A stretch of 64,000 nucleotides of DNA from Halosimplex litoreum (GTDB lineage Archaea > Halobacteriota > Halobacteria > Halobacteriales > Haloarculaceae): assembly GCF_016065055.1 (NCBI RefSeq), contig NZ_CP065856.1, positions 3,409,836 to 3,473,835 on the forward strand, written 5' to 3'. The notes beneath the pieces were generated by a model. The model was given only the letters and a program-made list of their open reading frames with translations. It did no database searches and had not been told where the DNA came from. How positions within the stretch are numbered: position 1 is the stretch's first letter; the number at the start of each line of letters is the position of its first letter. The position numbers and the translations under genes are program-made. Positions 43,384-52,422 of this stretch are shown piece by piece.

Positions 43384-45375
43384 ATGAATTCTCCGGAGCC
43401 CACTGGCCAGTGGTGGGCCGCAGAGCAGTCCTACACCGACGCGGTCGTCGGGGAGGACACGCTCGCAGCGATGTTCGAGGGAGCGGCCGACCGCTACGGG
43501 TCGGCGCCGGCCCAGCGCTACAAGGGCGGCGTCTACGACCGGTCGCTCGCACCCGGGGTGATCCCGGCGGCGCCCGACGGGGAGTACGCCGACGTCTCCT
43601 ACGAGGAGATGCGGTCGATCGTCCGGCGACTGGCCGCGGGGTTCCGGGACCTGGGGGTCGAAGCGGGCGACCGAATCGCCATCTTCGCGCCGACGCGGAT
43701 GGAGTGGGCGCTGGCGGATTTCGCGGCGCTCGCGGCCGGCGCCGCGGTGACGACCGTCTACACCGATTCCTCGCCGAAACAGGTGCGGTACCTGCTCGAC
43801 GACCCCGAGGCGACGGGCGTCGTCGTCGGCGACGATTCGCTGCTGGAGCGAGTGCAAGCGGTCGAAGAGGACCTCGATCTCTCCTTTTCGGTCGTGATGG
43901 ACGAGACCGCGCCGGACGGTCCGGCGGCAGACCGCGAGGACGCTCTGACGATGGCGGAGCTGTACGAGCGTGGCGACGAGACGTTCGACCCGGACGCCTA
44001 CCGGAGGTGGATCGACGAGCGCGACCCCGACGATCTGGCGAGTATCATCTACACCTCGGGCACCACGGGCCAGCCGAAGGGCGTCCAGCTCACCCATCGA
44101 AACTTCCGGGCGAACGTCAACCAGTGTCGCAAGCGCATGGGGCCGCGCCCGGACAAGGGCGAGACACCGGTGCTCGACGAGGGCTCGCGGACCATCTCCT
44201 TTCTCCCGCTCGCACACGTCTTCGAGCGACTGGCCGGACACTTCCTCATGTTCGCCTCCGGGGCCACCGTCGGGTACGCCGAGAGCCCGGACACGCTCCC
44301 CGAGGACCTGGGCTTGCTCAGCCCGACGACGGGCGCGAGCGTCCCTCGCGTGTACGAACGTATCTTCGACAATATGCGCGAGCAGGCCAGCGACTCGGCG
44401 GCCAAACAGCGGATCTTCGAGTGGGCCGTCGGCGTCGCGCGCGACTACGCGCGAGCCGACAGTCCGGGCGCCGTTCTCAGCGCCAAACGCTCGCTCGCCG
44501 ATCGGCTGGTGTACTCGACGGTCAAAGAGCGGATGGGCGGGGAGATCGAGTTCCTCGTCAGCGGCGGCGGGAGCCTCAGCCAGGAACTCGCGGAGATGTT
44601 CCTCGGGATGGGGATCCCCATCGTCGAGGGGTACGGCCTGACGGAGACGGCGCCAGTCCTCTCGGTCAACCCGACCGAGGCGATCCGTCCCGGGACGATG
44701 GGCCCGCCGGTGACCGAGGTCGACGCCCGCGTCGACGAGTCGGCGGTCGGCGACGGCCAGTTCCCCGAGGCCGAGGGGCCGGTCGGCGAGCTCGAAGTGA
44801 CCGGCCCGAACGTCACCGACGGCTACTGGAACATGCCCGCCGAGACCGACGCGACGTTCACCGCGGACGGCTACTTCCGGACGGGCGACATCGTCGAGAT
44901 AACGCCCGAGGGGTACCTCCGGTACAAGGACCGGCTGAAGCAACTCATCGTCCTTTCGACGGGGAAAAACGTCGCGCCGGAGCCGATCGAGGACCGGTTC
45001 GCGACCAGCGACCGGGTCGACCAGGTGATGGTCGTCGGCGACGACCGCAAGTTCGTCGGTGCGGTCGTGGTCCCCAACTTCGAGGCGGTCCGACGGTGGG
45101 CCGACCGCGAGGGGATCGACCTGCCGGCCGACGACGAGGCGGTCTGCCGCGACGAGCGGGTCCGCGAGTGGGTCGGCCAAGCGCTCGACGAGGTCAACGC
45201 CGACCTCGAACGGGTCGAGCGGATCAAGGCCTTCGAGCTCGTCTCCCGAGAGTGGACCGCCGACAACGACCTGTTGACCCCCTCGATGAAGAAAAAGCGC
45301 CGGAACATCCGCCACGTCCACGACGAGGCCATCGAGCGGATCTACGAGGAGCGGGCCGCCGCTACCGCCGAGTGA
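43384..45375 (+). CDS. Long-chain acyl-CoA synthetase (AMP-forming)
   Basis: A 663-residue ligase activating fatty acids as acyl-CoA through an acyl-adenylate. The P-loop is SIIYTSGTTGQPKGVQLTH (about residues 219-237), the A5 motif GYGLTETAP (about 416), the A7 motif YFRTGDIVEI, and the A10-like region KDRLKQLIVLSTGKNVAPEP with the catalytic Lys. Length and the IIYTSGTTG form fit the FadD15/long-chain class rather than acetyl-CoA synthetases. In haloarchaea such enzymes serve fatty-acid use or modification. Confidence 0.93.
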   Translation: MNSPEPTGQWWAAEQSYTDAVVGEDTLAAMFEGAADRYGSAPAQRYKGGVYDRSLAPGVIPAAPDGEYADVSYEEMRSIVRRLAAGFRDLGVEAGDRIAIFAPTRMEWALADFAALAAGAAVTTVYTDSSPKQVRYLLDDPEATGVVVGDDSLLERVQAVEEDLDLSFSVVMDETAPDGPAADREDALTMAELYERGDETFDPDAYRRWIDERDPDDLASIIYTSGTTGQPKGVQLTHRNFRANVNQCRKRMGPRPDKGETPVLDEGSRTISFLPLAHVFERLAGHFLMFASGATVGYAESPDTLPEDLGLLSPTTGASVPRVYERIFDNMREQASDSAAKQRIFEWAVGVARDYARADSPGAVLSAKRSLADRLVYSTVKERMGGEIEFLVSGGGSLSQELAEMFLGMGIPIVEGYGLTETAPVLSVNPTEAIRPGTMGPPVTEVDARVDESAVGDGQFPEAEGPVGELEVTGPNVTDGYWNMPAETDATFTADGYFRTGDIVEITPEGYLRYKDRLKQLIVLSTGKNVAPEPIEDRFATSDRVDQVMVVGDDRKFVGAVVVPNFEAVRRWADREGIDLPADDEAVCRDERVREWVGQALDEVNADLERVERIKAFELVSREWTADNDLLTPSMKKKRRNIRHVHDEAIERIYEERAAATAE

Positions 45376-45493
45376 CCACTGACGGGGCCGGTCGGTGGCG
45401 GGGGTGCGGGCCGGACCGCGTGGCGACGGTCGGGCGGCCCGACGCCGTTCGGATGACGTAATCGCTTTGCCGGACGGTCTCGCAGAGGACGAT

Positions 45494-46630
45494 ATGACAC
45501 CGAGCGGCGGGCGGTACGACGCGATCGTCCTTGGGGTCGGCGGCGTCGGGAGCGCGGCGACGTACCACCTCGCCCGCCGCGGCGCCTCCGTCCTCGGTCT
45601 CGAACGGTTCGACGTGCCCCACTGCCGAGGCTCCTCGCACGGGCGCACCCGACTGTTGCAGCGCTCGCTCGACACCGAATCGACGACGATGGCCCTCGCC
45701 GACCGCGCCCACGACGCCTGGCGCGCGCTCGAGACCGAGACCGGGCGCGACCTGCTGACCGAGACGGGGTCGCTGGCGGTCGCCGTCGGCGGCGACGACC
45801 CCGTCGCGAGCGCGCGCCAGGCCTGCGAGCGCCACGACCTCGACTACGACTCGCTGTCGGGCGCCGATCTCGCCGAGCGGTTCTCCGGCTACGACTTCCC
45901 CGACGACGCCGACGCGCTCTATCAGCCCGACGGCGCCGTCGTCGCCTCGGAGCGGGGAGTCGTCGCGCACGTCGCCGCGGCCCTCGACGCCGGAGCCACG
46001 GTCCGAGCGCGCGAACGCGTCGTCGACTGGGAGCCGGTCGACGGCGGCGTCCGCGTCGATACCGACCGCGACACCTACCGCGCCGACCGGCTGGTCGTCA
46101 CCGCCGGCGCGTGGGCGGCACGGGCCGTCGACGCCCTCGAAGGCCTGCTCGAACCCTGCCGCCACGCGACCGCCTGGTTCGCCCCGAGCGGCGACCGGTC
46201 GGCCTCGCTCGCGACCGGTGACCGCCTCCCGCCGTTCGTCGCGACCGTCGACGGCGAGAACTACTACGGCCTGCCGGGCCCGGATCTGCCGGGGATGAAG
46301 TTCGGGCGGAGCGATTTCAGACCCACCGCACCGGACGCGCTCTCCGACCCGACCCAGGCCGACGAGCGGCCGCTGCGCGCGTTCGCCGACGAGTACGTCC
46401 CCGGCGCCGCCGGGCCGACGCTGCGACTCTCGACCGGGCTGGTCACGAACTCCCCGGACGGCCGGTTCGTCCTCGACACGCTCGCGAACGGACGCGTGGC
46501 GGTCGCGGCCGGGCTGTCCGGACGGGGCTACAAGTTCGCGCCGGCGCTGGGCGAGATCCTGGCCGACCTGTCGCTCGACGGCGAAACGGAGTTCGATATC
46601 TCGGGGTACGCGCTCGACCGGTTCGAGTGA
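45494..46630 (+). CDS. FAD-dependent amine oxidase, SolA/sarcosine oxidase-like
   Basis: This 378-residue flavoprotein of the MSOX/N-methyltryptophan oxidase family has the dinucleotide motif AIVLGVGGVGSAATYHLARR at the N-terminus and LLEPCRHATAWFAP plus GLPGPDLPGMKFG in the substrate region. The Cys that binds FAD covalently in MSOX sits in a CxxTxxPDxxF context; here that place reads GLVTNSPDGRFVLD with Gly instead, so FAD is probably non-covalent. Substrates may be N-methyl amino acids or secondary amines. Confidence 0.85.
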   Translation: MTPSGGRYDAIVLGVGGVGSAATYHLARRGASVLGLERFDVPHCRGSSHGRTRLLQRSLDTESTTMALADRAHDAWRALETETGRDLLTETGSLAVAVGGDDPVASARQACERHDLDYDSLSGADLAERFSGYDFPDDADALYQPDGAVVASERGVVAHVAAALDAGATVRARERVVDWEPVDGGVRVDTDRDTYRADRLVVTAGAWAARAVDALEGLLEPCRHATAWFAPSGDRSASLATGDRLPPFVATVDGENYYGLPGPDLPGMKFGRSDFRPTAPDALSDPTQADERPLRAFADEYVPGAAGPTLRLSTGLVTNSPDGRFVLDTLANGRVAVAAGLSGRGYKFAPALGEILADLSLDGETEFDISGYALDRFE

Positions 46631-47821
46631 TCACTCGTCGGTCGACCGCGGTTCCGCTCCGTCTCCGGTCGGGGAGTCGTCGGCCGACACCTCGCCGTTC
46701 GACTGCGCCGACCCCGTTCCCGGACCGTCGACGGGTGCGAGCGCGCCACTTTCGCCGTCGTCCGGGCGGAACTCGTAGCGTGTCGCACCGTCGAGGACGA
46801 CGAAGGTCCCCGAGTCGGTGTCTTCGATGACGCGGCGCTCGGAGTCGATGGCCACGTCGACCAGCCCCGTCAGCGAGTCGACGGTGACGACGCGGTCGTC
46901 GCCGGCCGGTGGGACCCGACCCGTCGAGATCCACTCCCCGAAGGAGTCGCGCTCGCGGGCGAGCGCCATCGTTTCCCGCGTCTCCGAGTCCACGTCGAGT
47001 CGGCCGGTACGGTCGAGCGCCGCGACGAGCACCGCGCCGACGAGTCCGACGACGAGCGCGAGGGCCCCGCCGTAGCGGGCCAGCGGGTCCGGGTCGACGG
47101 GAACGGTCACCTGCTCGGTGACTGGTTCGTTCCGCTGGCCCGCGGTCGTGGTCGTGACGCTGTAGGAGTCGCCCCGCGGCGTCACTTCGAGCGTCGCCGT
47201 CCGGTCGCCCTCGAACGTCTCGCCGGCCGCGGTCGCCGAGACCGTCGTGTCGGCGACCAGCCGGACCTGGACGTCCCCGCGCGAGGAGCCGAGTTCCTCC
47301 CGGACCTGCTCGGCCAGCTCCGACTGGGCCGTGACGTTGAACTCGTAGGGGACCGCGAACTCGCGCCCGGGCGCCAGCGACTCGGTGCGTTCGGATGCCA
47401 CCCGCTCGCTCACCCGCCAGAGGACGCTCTCGCCCTCGCCGGCCTCGACGGCGCGGACGACGAGTCGGAGGTCGGTTCGCACGGTCGCGGGGTCGGCGTC
47501 ACCACTGTGGCGGAAGACGTAACTGCCGTTGAGCGTCGGTGTCACCGACGAGAAGTACACCGAGCGGTTGCGCAGGACCGCACCAGCGTCGAAGGCGCGC
47601 GTGTCCCGTTGGACGACCGCGCCGTGCCGGAGTTCGTCGTCGGCCGTCCACGTTGTGACGGTTCGCTCCTCGGTCGTCGTGTCCGGACCGGTGAACGACT
47701 GGTAGGCGACAAAGCCGCCGGCGGCGGCTAACAGAAGACAGCCCAACACGACGACTCTCGGGTTGGCATTAAGATACGCGCGAACCCGGAAAACTGCGGA
47801 ATACTCCTCTCGTTGCGCCAC
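46631..47821 (-). CDS. DUF5305 membrane protein
   Basis: A 396-residue protein with one membrane segment near the N-terminus (about residues 18-41, VVVLGCLLLAAAGGFVAYQS), an extracellular beta-rich domain of about 230 residues, and a second membrane segment (YGGALALVVGLVGAVLVAAL). It ends in a cytoplasmic region of about 120 residues (FGEWISTGRVPPAGDDRVVT, RYEFRPDDGES). It matches the haloarchaeal DUF5305 family, often found beside signal peptidase I genes, as here. It begins at GTG 47821, 129 bp after the exported bactofilin-like gene. Confidence 0.78.
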   Translation of the reverse strand: MAQREEYSAVFRVRAYLNANPRVVVLGCLLLAAAGGFVAYQSFTGPDTTTEERTVTTWTADDELRHGAVVQRDTRAFDAGAVLRNRSVYFSSVTPTLNGSYVFRHSGDADPATVRTDLRLVVRAVEAGEGESVLWRVSERVASERTESLAPGREFAVPYEFNVTAQSELAEQVREELGSSRGDVQVRLVADTTVSATAAGETFEGDRTATLEVTPRGDSYSVTTTTAGQRNEPVTEQVTVPVDPDPLARYGGALALVVGLVGAVLVAALDRTGRLDVDSETRETMALARERDSFGEWISTGRVPPAGDDRVVTVDSLTGLVDVAIDSERRVIEDTDSGTFVVLDGATRYEFRPDDGESGALAPVDGPGTGSAQSNGEVSADDSPTGDGAEPRSTDE

Positions 47822-47950
47822 GATATTTCGTATTCTATGCAGACTACAAAAATAGCGGGGGTAGATGTCGCGGGACTTCCCTGCGAGCGTCGTGGCGTGG
47901 AAGATCGATCTACGATATTCGGGTCGAAGATCCAAGAATCGATCGGCGTG

Positions 47951-48853
47951 TCAGCAACTGACGTTGGAGACGTTCTCCGAGATGCGGCTCTCGGGTACTT
48001 TCGAGCCGTTGTCCTGTACCGACTGGTTAGCGACCACTTCGCCGGTAACCCTGGCGTTTTTTTCCAGTGTGACCGATCCGTTCTTCGAACGGACTGAACC
48101 GTTGACCCTGACGTTTTTACCGACGACGATATCGCTACTGGCGCATATGTCTCCGTTGATGGTCGTACTCCCTGGGCCGGTGAGTGTGACAATTCCCCCG
48201 GCGTCGATGCTCCCGTTGACAGTCCCGTTTTTGCCCACCGAAACACTTCCGTTTGCGGAAACATCTCCGTTCTGCGTCGAGTTCTTCGTCACATCAACAC
48301 TTCCACTGGTGTCGATGTTTCCGTTCTCTTTTCCGTCGACGACGACATCACTCGACTCACAGGAGATCGGGAACGCGGATGTGGTCACTCGTTCCGCGTC
48401 GATCGACGCGTTGTCTGCTGTCGCAGAAAATTGGAGGCGGACACGGTAGGAGTCTCCGAGACTGTCGGTCGTCGAATTACACCGGAGCCGTACACCGAAC
48501 TGGTCGGCCCCGCCGACCGTCTCGTCGATACTCGCTGTCAACGGGGGGTTCTGAACGACCGTTCCGTCCGACTGGGTAACCCGGACCATCGTAACAGACA
48601 GGTTGCCCTCCAAGATCCCCCCAACGTTGTCGATCAGTTCGAACAGGACGGTCGAGTCATCGCTATCGGTGATCTCCGCCGACCCGGATTCATCGGCAAT
48701 CCCCAACAGCGCTGTCTCGTCCTGATCTGCGATATTAACGGCGACACCCCGACTGGCCTCGACGGACGTGAACGCCGACGAGCCGAGCCCCATCGCGAGC
48801 GCACCGCTCCCGAGACAGGCCAGCGCCGCCCGCCGCGTCAACTTCTCACCCAT
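47951..48853 (-). CDS. Exported SipW-type protein with bactofilin-like C-terminus
   Basis: A 300-residue secreted protein. The N-terminus carries KLTRRAALACLG and a SipW-type signal peptide (GLGSSAFTSVEASRGVAVNI), followed by a DUF1102-like beta domain (about 35-165). From about residue 168 to 290 runs a series of short hexad-like repeats (VSVGKNGTVNGSIDAGGIV, IVVGKNVRVNGSVRSKNGSV, VTLEKNARVTGEVVANQSV), the pattern of a polymer-forming bactofilin beta-helix. Bactofilins are normally cytoplasmic; an exported form is unusual. It is divergent from a similar signal-peptide protein. Confidence 0.78.
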   Translation of the reverse strand: MGEKLTRRAALACLGSGALAMGLGSSAFTSVEASRGVAVNIADQDETALLGIADESGSAEITDSDDSTVLFELIDNVGGILEGNLSVTMVRVTQSDGTVVQNPPLTASIDETVGGADQFGVRLRCNSTTDSLGDSYRVRLQFSATADNASIDAERVTTSAFPISCESSDVVVDGKENGNIDTSGSVDVTKNSTQNGDVSANGSVSVGKNGTVNGSIDAGGIVTLTGPGSTTINGDICASSDIVVGKNVRVNGSVRSKNGSVTLEKNARVTGEVVANQSVQDNGSKVPESRISENVSNVSC

Positions 48854-49114
48854 GCTGTCACCCTATCGACCGCCCACCGATCGCAAAACGGCATCGGGCC
48901 CACGACCGATACCGTTCGGCTGTTACACGTCAATAGAGTTGTTGATGGATAAATGCTTTTCGTTGCCGGTTGAATTCGAAATGCCGTAGTACGGTGTGTA
49001 TAGGCCCTTTCGGGCGTTATCTCGTTCTGAAACAGCCTCTCTGAGGCACAAACTATTTATCTGAGAACAATATGGTATGTAGTAACCACCGTTCAGGTGG
49101 GTGTGTGTGAAACG
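48854..49114. other. A/T-rich divergent promoter region with hairpins
   Basis: The 261-bp gap is strikingly richer in A/T than neighbouring sequence. It has three small inverted repeats: GGCCC/GGGC near 49002-49015, GCCTC/GAGGC near 49033-49045, and CCACC (49086-49090)/GGTGG (49096-49100). A likely plus-strand promoter element is AACTATTTATCTG near 49051. The last hairpin is 15 bp before the ATG at 49115 and could occlude the start. Confidence 0.5.
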
Positions 49115-49660
49115 ATGAAAATGAATCGGCGGCAAGCACTGATAGGTATCGGGTCACTGGCTGTGGGTAGCGGCGCCGCGCTGGGGAGCGGGGCGTTTAC
49201 GAGCGTCGAGGCGAACCGATCGGTTGACGTCTCAGTCGCCTCAGACAGTAGCGCTCTGCTTGGGATCTCTCCGAGTGGACCGTACGCCGAGGACAGTAGT
49301 TCCTCTGACGAAGCAGTTACACTAAGCATCGGTTCTGCTGGAAGTAACGCCGATGGGATCAACGACGATGCGATAACCAATCTTGGCGATGTGCTGACGT
49401 TGACGAACCAGGGCGACTCAAGTGAGGGCGCTGTCAGTGTCTCGTTCCAGAATGAATCGAGCGGCACAGTCGCAGTCGAGATCACTGGGAACGATGTGGA
49501 CACTGTCATCGAACTATCGTTCGATTCCAACGTTGACGAGTCCAGTTTGTCTGCAGGAAGCGGTGTCGACGTAATCGCGACGGTGAATACTGGCTCACAA
49601 GCAGACGTCTCGAATGCTGACACAGAGGACTCGGTTACCATCGTCGCGAACTCGGTCTAG
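49115..49660 (+). CDS. Exported SipW-type substrate (DUF1102-like)
   Basis: A secreted 181-residue protein. MNRRQALIGIGSLAVGSGAA followed by LGSGAFTSVEANRSVDVSVA is a SipW-type signal peptide. The mature part (SSALLGISPSG, DVLTLTNQGDSSEGAVSVSF) is a Ser/Asp/Thr-rich beta domain akin to the N-terminal half of the divergent bactofilin-like protein, so the two are paralogues. There is no membrane anchor. Codon use is less G+C biased than in neighbouring genes. I chose ATG 49115; ATG 49121 is the alternative. Confidence 0.8.
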   Translation: MKMNRRQALIGIGSLAVGSGAALGSGAFTSVEANRSVDVSVASDSSALLGISPSGPYAEDSSSSDEAVTLSIGSAGSNADGINDDAITNLGDVLTLTNQGDSSEGAVSVSFQNESSGTVAVEITGNDVDTVIELSFDSNVDESSLSAGSGVDVIATVNTGSQADVSNADTEDSVTIVANSV

Positions 49661-49813
49661 CGCCCGAGCCACGACAGCCTATCGCCTCTTGGCATCGACA
49701 GCGAAGGTCAGCAGTTCCCTCACTCCCTGAGGGCCATAGCTACAGTATACAGAATCACCAGGGCCGAGGGACTCAAACGACCGAAAGTAAGAATTCAGAG
49801 TAGTTCGATATAT

Positions 49814-51292
49814 GTGAGATATTTGGTCCGGATCTCCGCGGCTGCTGTGCTCTGTTTAGGATTTGCTCTCGGAACCGGCGCGTTCACCAGCGGCGACCAG
49901 GTCGTCGACGGTGTCTTTCTCAACCCAGCCAACTCCGAGAACGGCGACGCCTACGCCGAACTCAACGATGAGAGACAGCTCCGCGTCGAACTGACGAACC
50001 TCAACCCCCAGGCGATAACGACGGTCGACGACGTGTTCACGATATCGACGACGAACCACGGGAGTCGCGTCTGGATCGAACACGACGCGGACCAAGACGT
50101 GACGTTCTACCGCTCGGACACAGGTGACTCCATCGGGAGCCAGAACGAGCAGATCACTCTGAGCGAGAACGAGACGGTTCCGGTCGGACTGCGGGTTGAC
50201 GCCGAGAGCGAGACGGTCGTGCTGAGTCGGATCACCGTCCGTGCCGAGATCAGACCGACGGCGACCGCCGGCCCGACGGCCGCTCCGACCACGACCGTCT
50301 CGGCCGGGCCGGGCCCGTCCACGCCGTCGCCGACACCCGACCCGACGCCGGTCCCGACAGCGCCGCCAACGACAACCGCGACCCCGGCGCAACCGACGAG
50401 CACCCAGGCGCCGACCACGGCTCCGGTGACCACGGCGGCGCCGACACCCGCCACGCCGACGGCCGCTCCGGGGACTACGACCGCGCCCGGGACGACGACC
50501 ACACCGACGACCAGTCCGACGGACGACGGTCCGACGGCCACCGAAGACAGCGGTTCGACGCCCGACGGGACGACGGCACCGCCGACGACCGCTCCGCAGA
50601 CCACGAGTCCGCCGTCGACGACCGCGCCGGCCATGACGGCCCCACCGGACGACGGGTCGTCGACTCAGACGGCATCGACGCCGACGGCCGAGTCCGACGA
50701 CGAAGCGCCGACCGCCTCCGTACCAACGACCGCGCCGCCGCAGGACGATCCCGGAACGAGCGTCGCCCCCGGCGTGACGGTGTCGACCCCCGACGACGGC
50801 GACACGGAGATCGGCGGGTTCTCGCCGGTCCAGCTGGGCGGTGCCGTCGCCGCGCTGGCCGCGCTCGCGCTCGGACTCCTCGCCTGGGGCCTGCTCGGCT
50901 CGTCGTCGGCGCTCGTCCTCGTGGCCGACGCCGGAGACGGGCTGGCAGTCCGCCCGCAGTCGCTCACCGACGACTGGTACGACACGCGCGAGGACGGCTT
51001 CGCGTTCCGGTTCGCAGAGACCGACACCTGGGTCGAGGCCGCGGGCGACGGCCCCGTCACCTTCGAGCGAGCGGTGACCGTCACCAACACCGGCGATGAG
51101 CCCGCGCGGGTCACCGTCCCCGACGCCGAGTCGCTCTCCGGCGTCGGGCTCTCAGCCGACGGCGTCGACCTGACCGCCGACGGGTTCGTCCTCGACGGCG
51201 GCGAGAGTGCCGACCTGACCCTCGAACTCCCCGCCGACTTCGACCCCGACGGGGAAGTCACACTCCGGTTCCGACGGTCTCCGCTCGACTGA
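49814..51292 (+). CDS. SipW-type exported protein with Thr/Pro stalk and C-terminal anchor
   Basis: A 492-residue surface protein starting at GTG 49814. The signal peptide (RYLVRISAAAVLCLGFALGT, then GAFTSGDQVVDGVF) precedes a DUF1102-like beta domain (about 30-150). Residues about 155-330 form a Thr/Pro/Ala/Ser-rich stalk, probably O-glycosylated. A membrane helix (VQLGGAVAALAALALGLLAW) follows, and then a final 120-residue beta domain (VTFERAVTVTNTGDEPARVT). The last domain would lie on the other side of the membrane unless the helix is re-entrant. Confidence 0.8.
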   Translation: MRYLVRISAAAVLCLGFALGTGAFTSGDQVVDGVFLNPANSENGDAYAELNDERQLRVELTNLNPQAITTVDDVFTISTTNHGSRVWIEHDADQDVTFYRSDTGDSIGSQNEQITLSENETVPVGLRVDAESETVVLSRITVRAEIRPTATAGPTAAPTTTVSAGPGPSTPSPTPDPTPVPTAPPTTTATPAQPTSTQAPTTAPVTTAAPTPATPTAAPGTTTAPGTTTTPTTSPTDDGPTATEDSGSTPDGTTAPPTTAPQTTSPPSTTAPAMTAPPDDGSSTQTASTPTAESDDEAPTASVPTTAPPQDDPGTSVAPGVTVSTPDDGDTEIGGFSPVQLGGAVAALAALALGLLAWGLLGSSSALVLVADAGDGLAVRPQSLTDDWYDTREDGFAFRFAETDTWVEAAGDGPVTFERAVTVTNTGDEPARVTVPDAESLSGVGLSADGVDLTADGFVLDGGESADLTLELPADFDPDGEVTLRFRRSPLD

Positions 51293-51444
51293 TCTCGGTC
51301 GATATCGTTCTCGATTTTCGGACTATATCTAAAATGGGTGTATATGCCCAATAGTGAGCTCTTTGAACACTTCGGCCGCGCTGAGTATCGCTTGTGATAC
51401 TGTTGCCGTGTAGCTTTACAACGGCTCGGTCGAAGGGTCGGTCA

Positions 51445-52341
51445 GTGAGCGATCCGACGTCGGTGCGCCGGTCGAGCGCCCTGCGACTGCCGAGGGGAGT
51501 CGCCGAGCGAACGCGGTGGCTCGATCTCCTGGCGTTGCTGGCGGTTCCGCTCGTGCTGGTCGCGGTCTTCGAACTACCGGAGACGCTCCGGCGGTCGCTG
51601 GCTTTCGAGTACACCGACCCCTCGATCACGGCCGCGTTCGTCTCCGCGTACGTCCACGTCGGTCCGGCGCACTTGTTGACTAACGTAGGTGGCTACCTGC
51701 TCGTCGTGCCGACGGCGTACCTGCTGAGCGTCGCCAGCGGCCATCGACGCCGCTTCTTCCTGGCGTTCGCTACCTTCCTCGTCGCGTTCCCGCCGGTGCT
51801 GTCGTATCTCAACCTCGCCGCCGTCCGGACGGCGAGCGGGCTGGGCTTTTCGGGCGTCCTGCTGGCGTTCGTCGGCTATCTCGCCTACGCCATCGCCGAA
51901 CACCTCCAGGTGAACCTCCGGATCGGGCCGACGACCTCGGTCGCTCCGACGCTGTTCTTCCTCGGGTTCGCCGTCGCGGCACCGCTGAGCGTTCGGTCGG
52001 TCACCGTCGACCGCGCGACCGTCGCGCTCGGGACCGGCGGACTCGTCCTCGCGACGCTGCTGTCGGCGCTGCTGTTCGCGCTATCGGCCGCCGACGAGTC
52101 CGGATCGCTGCGGCGTCGACTGCGACTCGCGACCGCTCGCCGCGGCTCGTTCGAACTCGGCGTCCTCTCGCTCGGACTGTTCCTCGCCTTCCAGTTCGTC
52201 GCCTTCCCCCCGCGACCGACGGCCGGCCCGGGAACGGTCAACCTCTACACGCACCTGCTCGGCTACGCGCTCGGATTCATGGTCACCTACGTCAGCGTCC
52301 AGCTGTTCGCCCGTCTGGACGCCGGTCGGCCTGCACGATGA
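51445..52341 (+). CDS. Rhomboid-type intramembrane serine protease
   Basis: A 298-residue multi-pass membrane protein. It has the rhomboid motifs: HLLTN (His76-xxx-Asn80), G-x-S-G in GLGFSGVLL (Ser136) and the catalytic His in YTHLLGYALGF (His270). Six or more hydrophobic helices are present. The distance from Ser to His (134 residues) is longer than in GlpG because extra helices intervene, so this is a divergent member. I chose GTG 51445. It lies between SipW-type substrates and the signal peptidase. Confidence 0.75.
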   Translation: MSDPTSVRRSSALRLPRGVAERTRWLDLLALLAVPLVLVAVFELPETLRRSLAFEYTDPSITAAFVSAYVHVGPAHLLTNVGGYLLVVPTAYLLSVASGHRRRFFLAFATFLVAFPPVLSYLNLAAVRTASGLGFSGVLLAFVGYLAYAIAEHLQVNLRIGPTTSVAPTLFFLGFAVAAPLSVRSVTVDRATVALGTGGLVLATLLSALLFALSAADESGSLRRRLRLATARRGSFELGVLSLGLFLAFQFVAFPPRPTAGPGTVNLYTHLLGYALGFMVTYVSVQLFARLDAGRPAR

Positions 52342-52422
52342 CCCGGGTCCTGGAGCGCTAGCCGTGAGGAATCACCGCCCAAAGGCCCGGCCGGGACGCT
52401 TAAACCCGACCGTTCCCGATCG

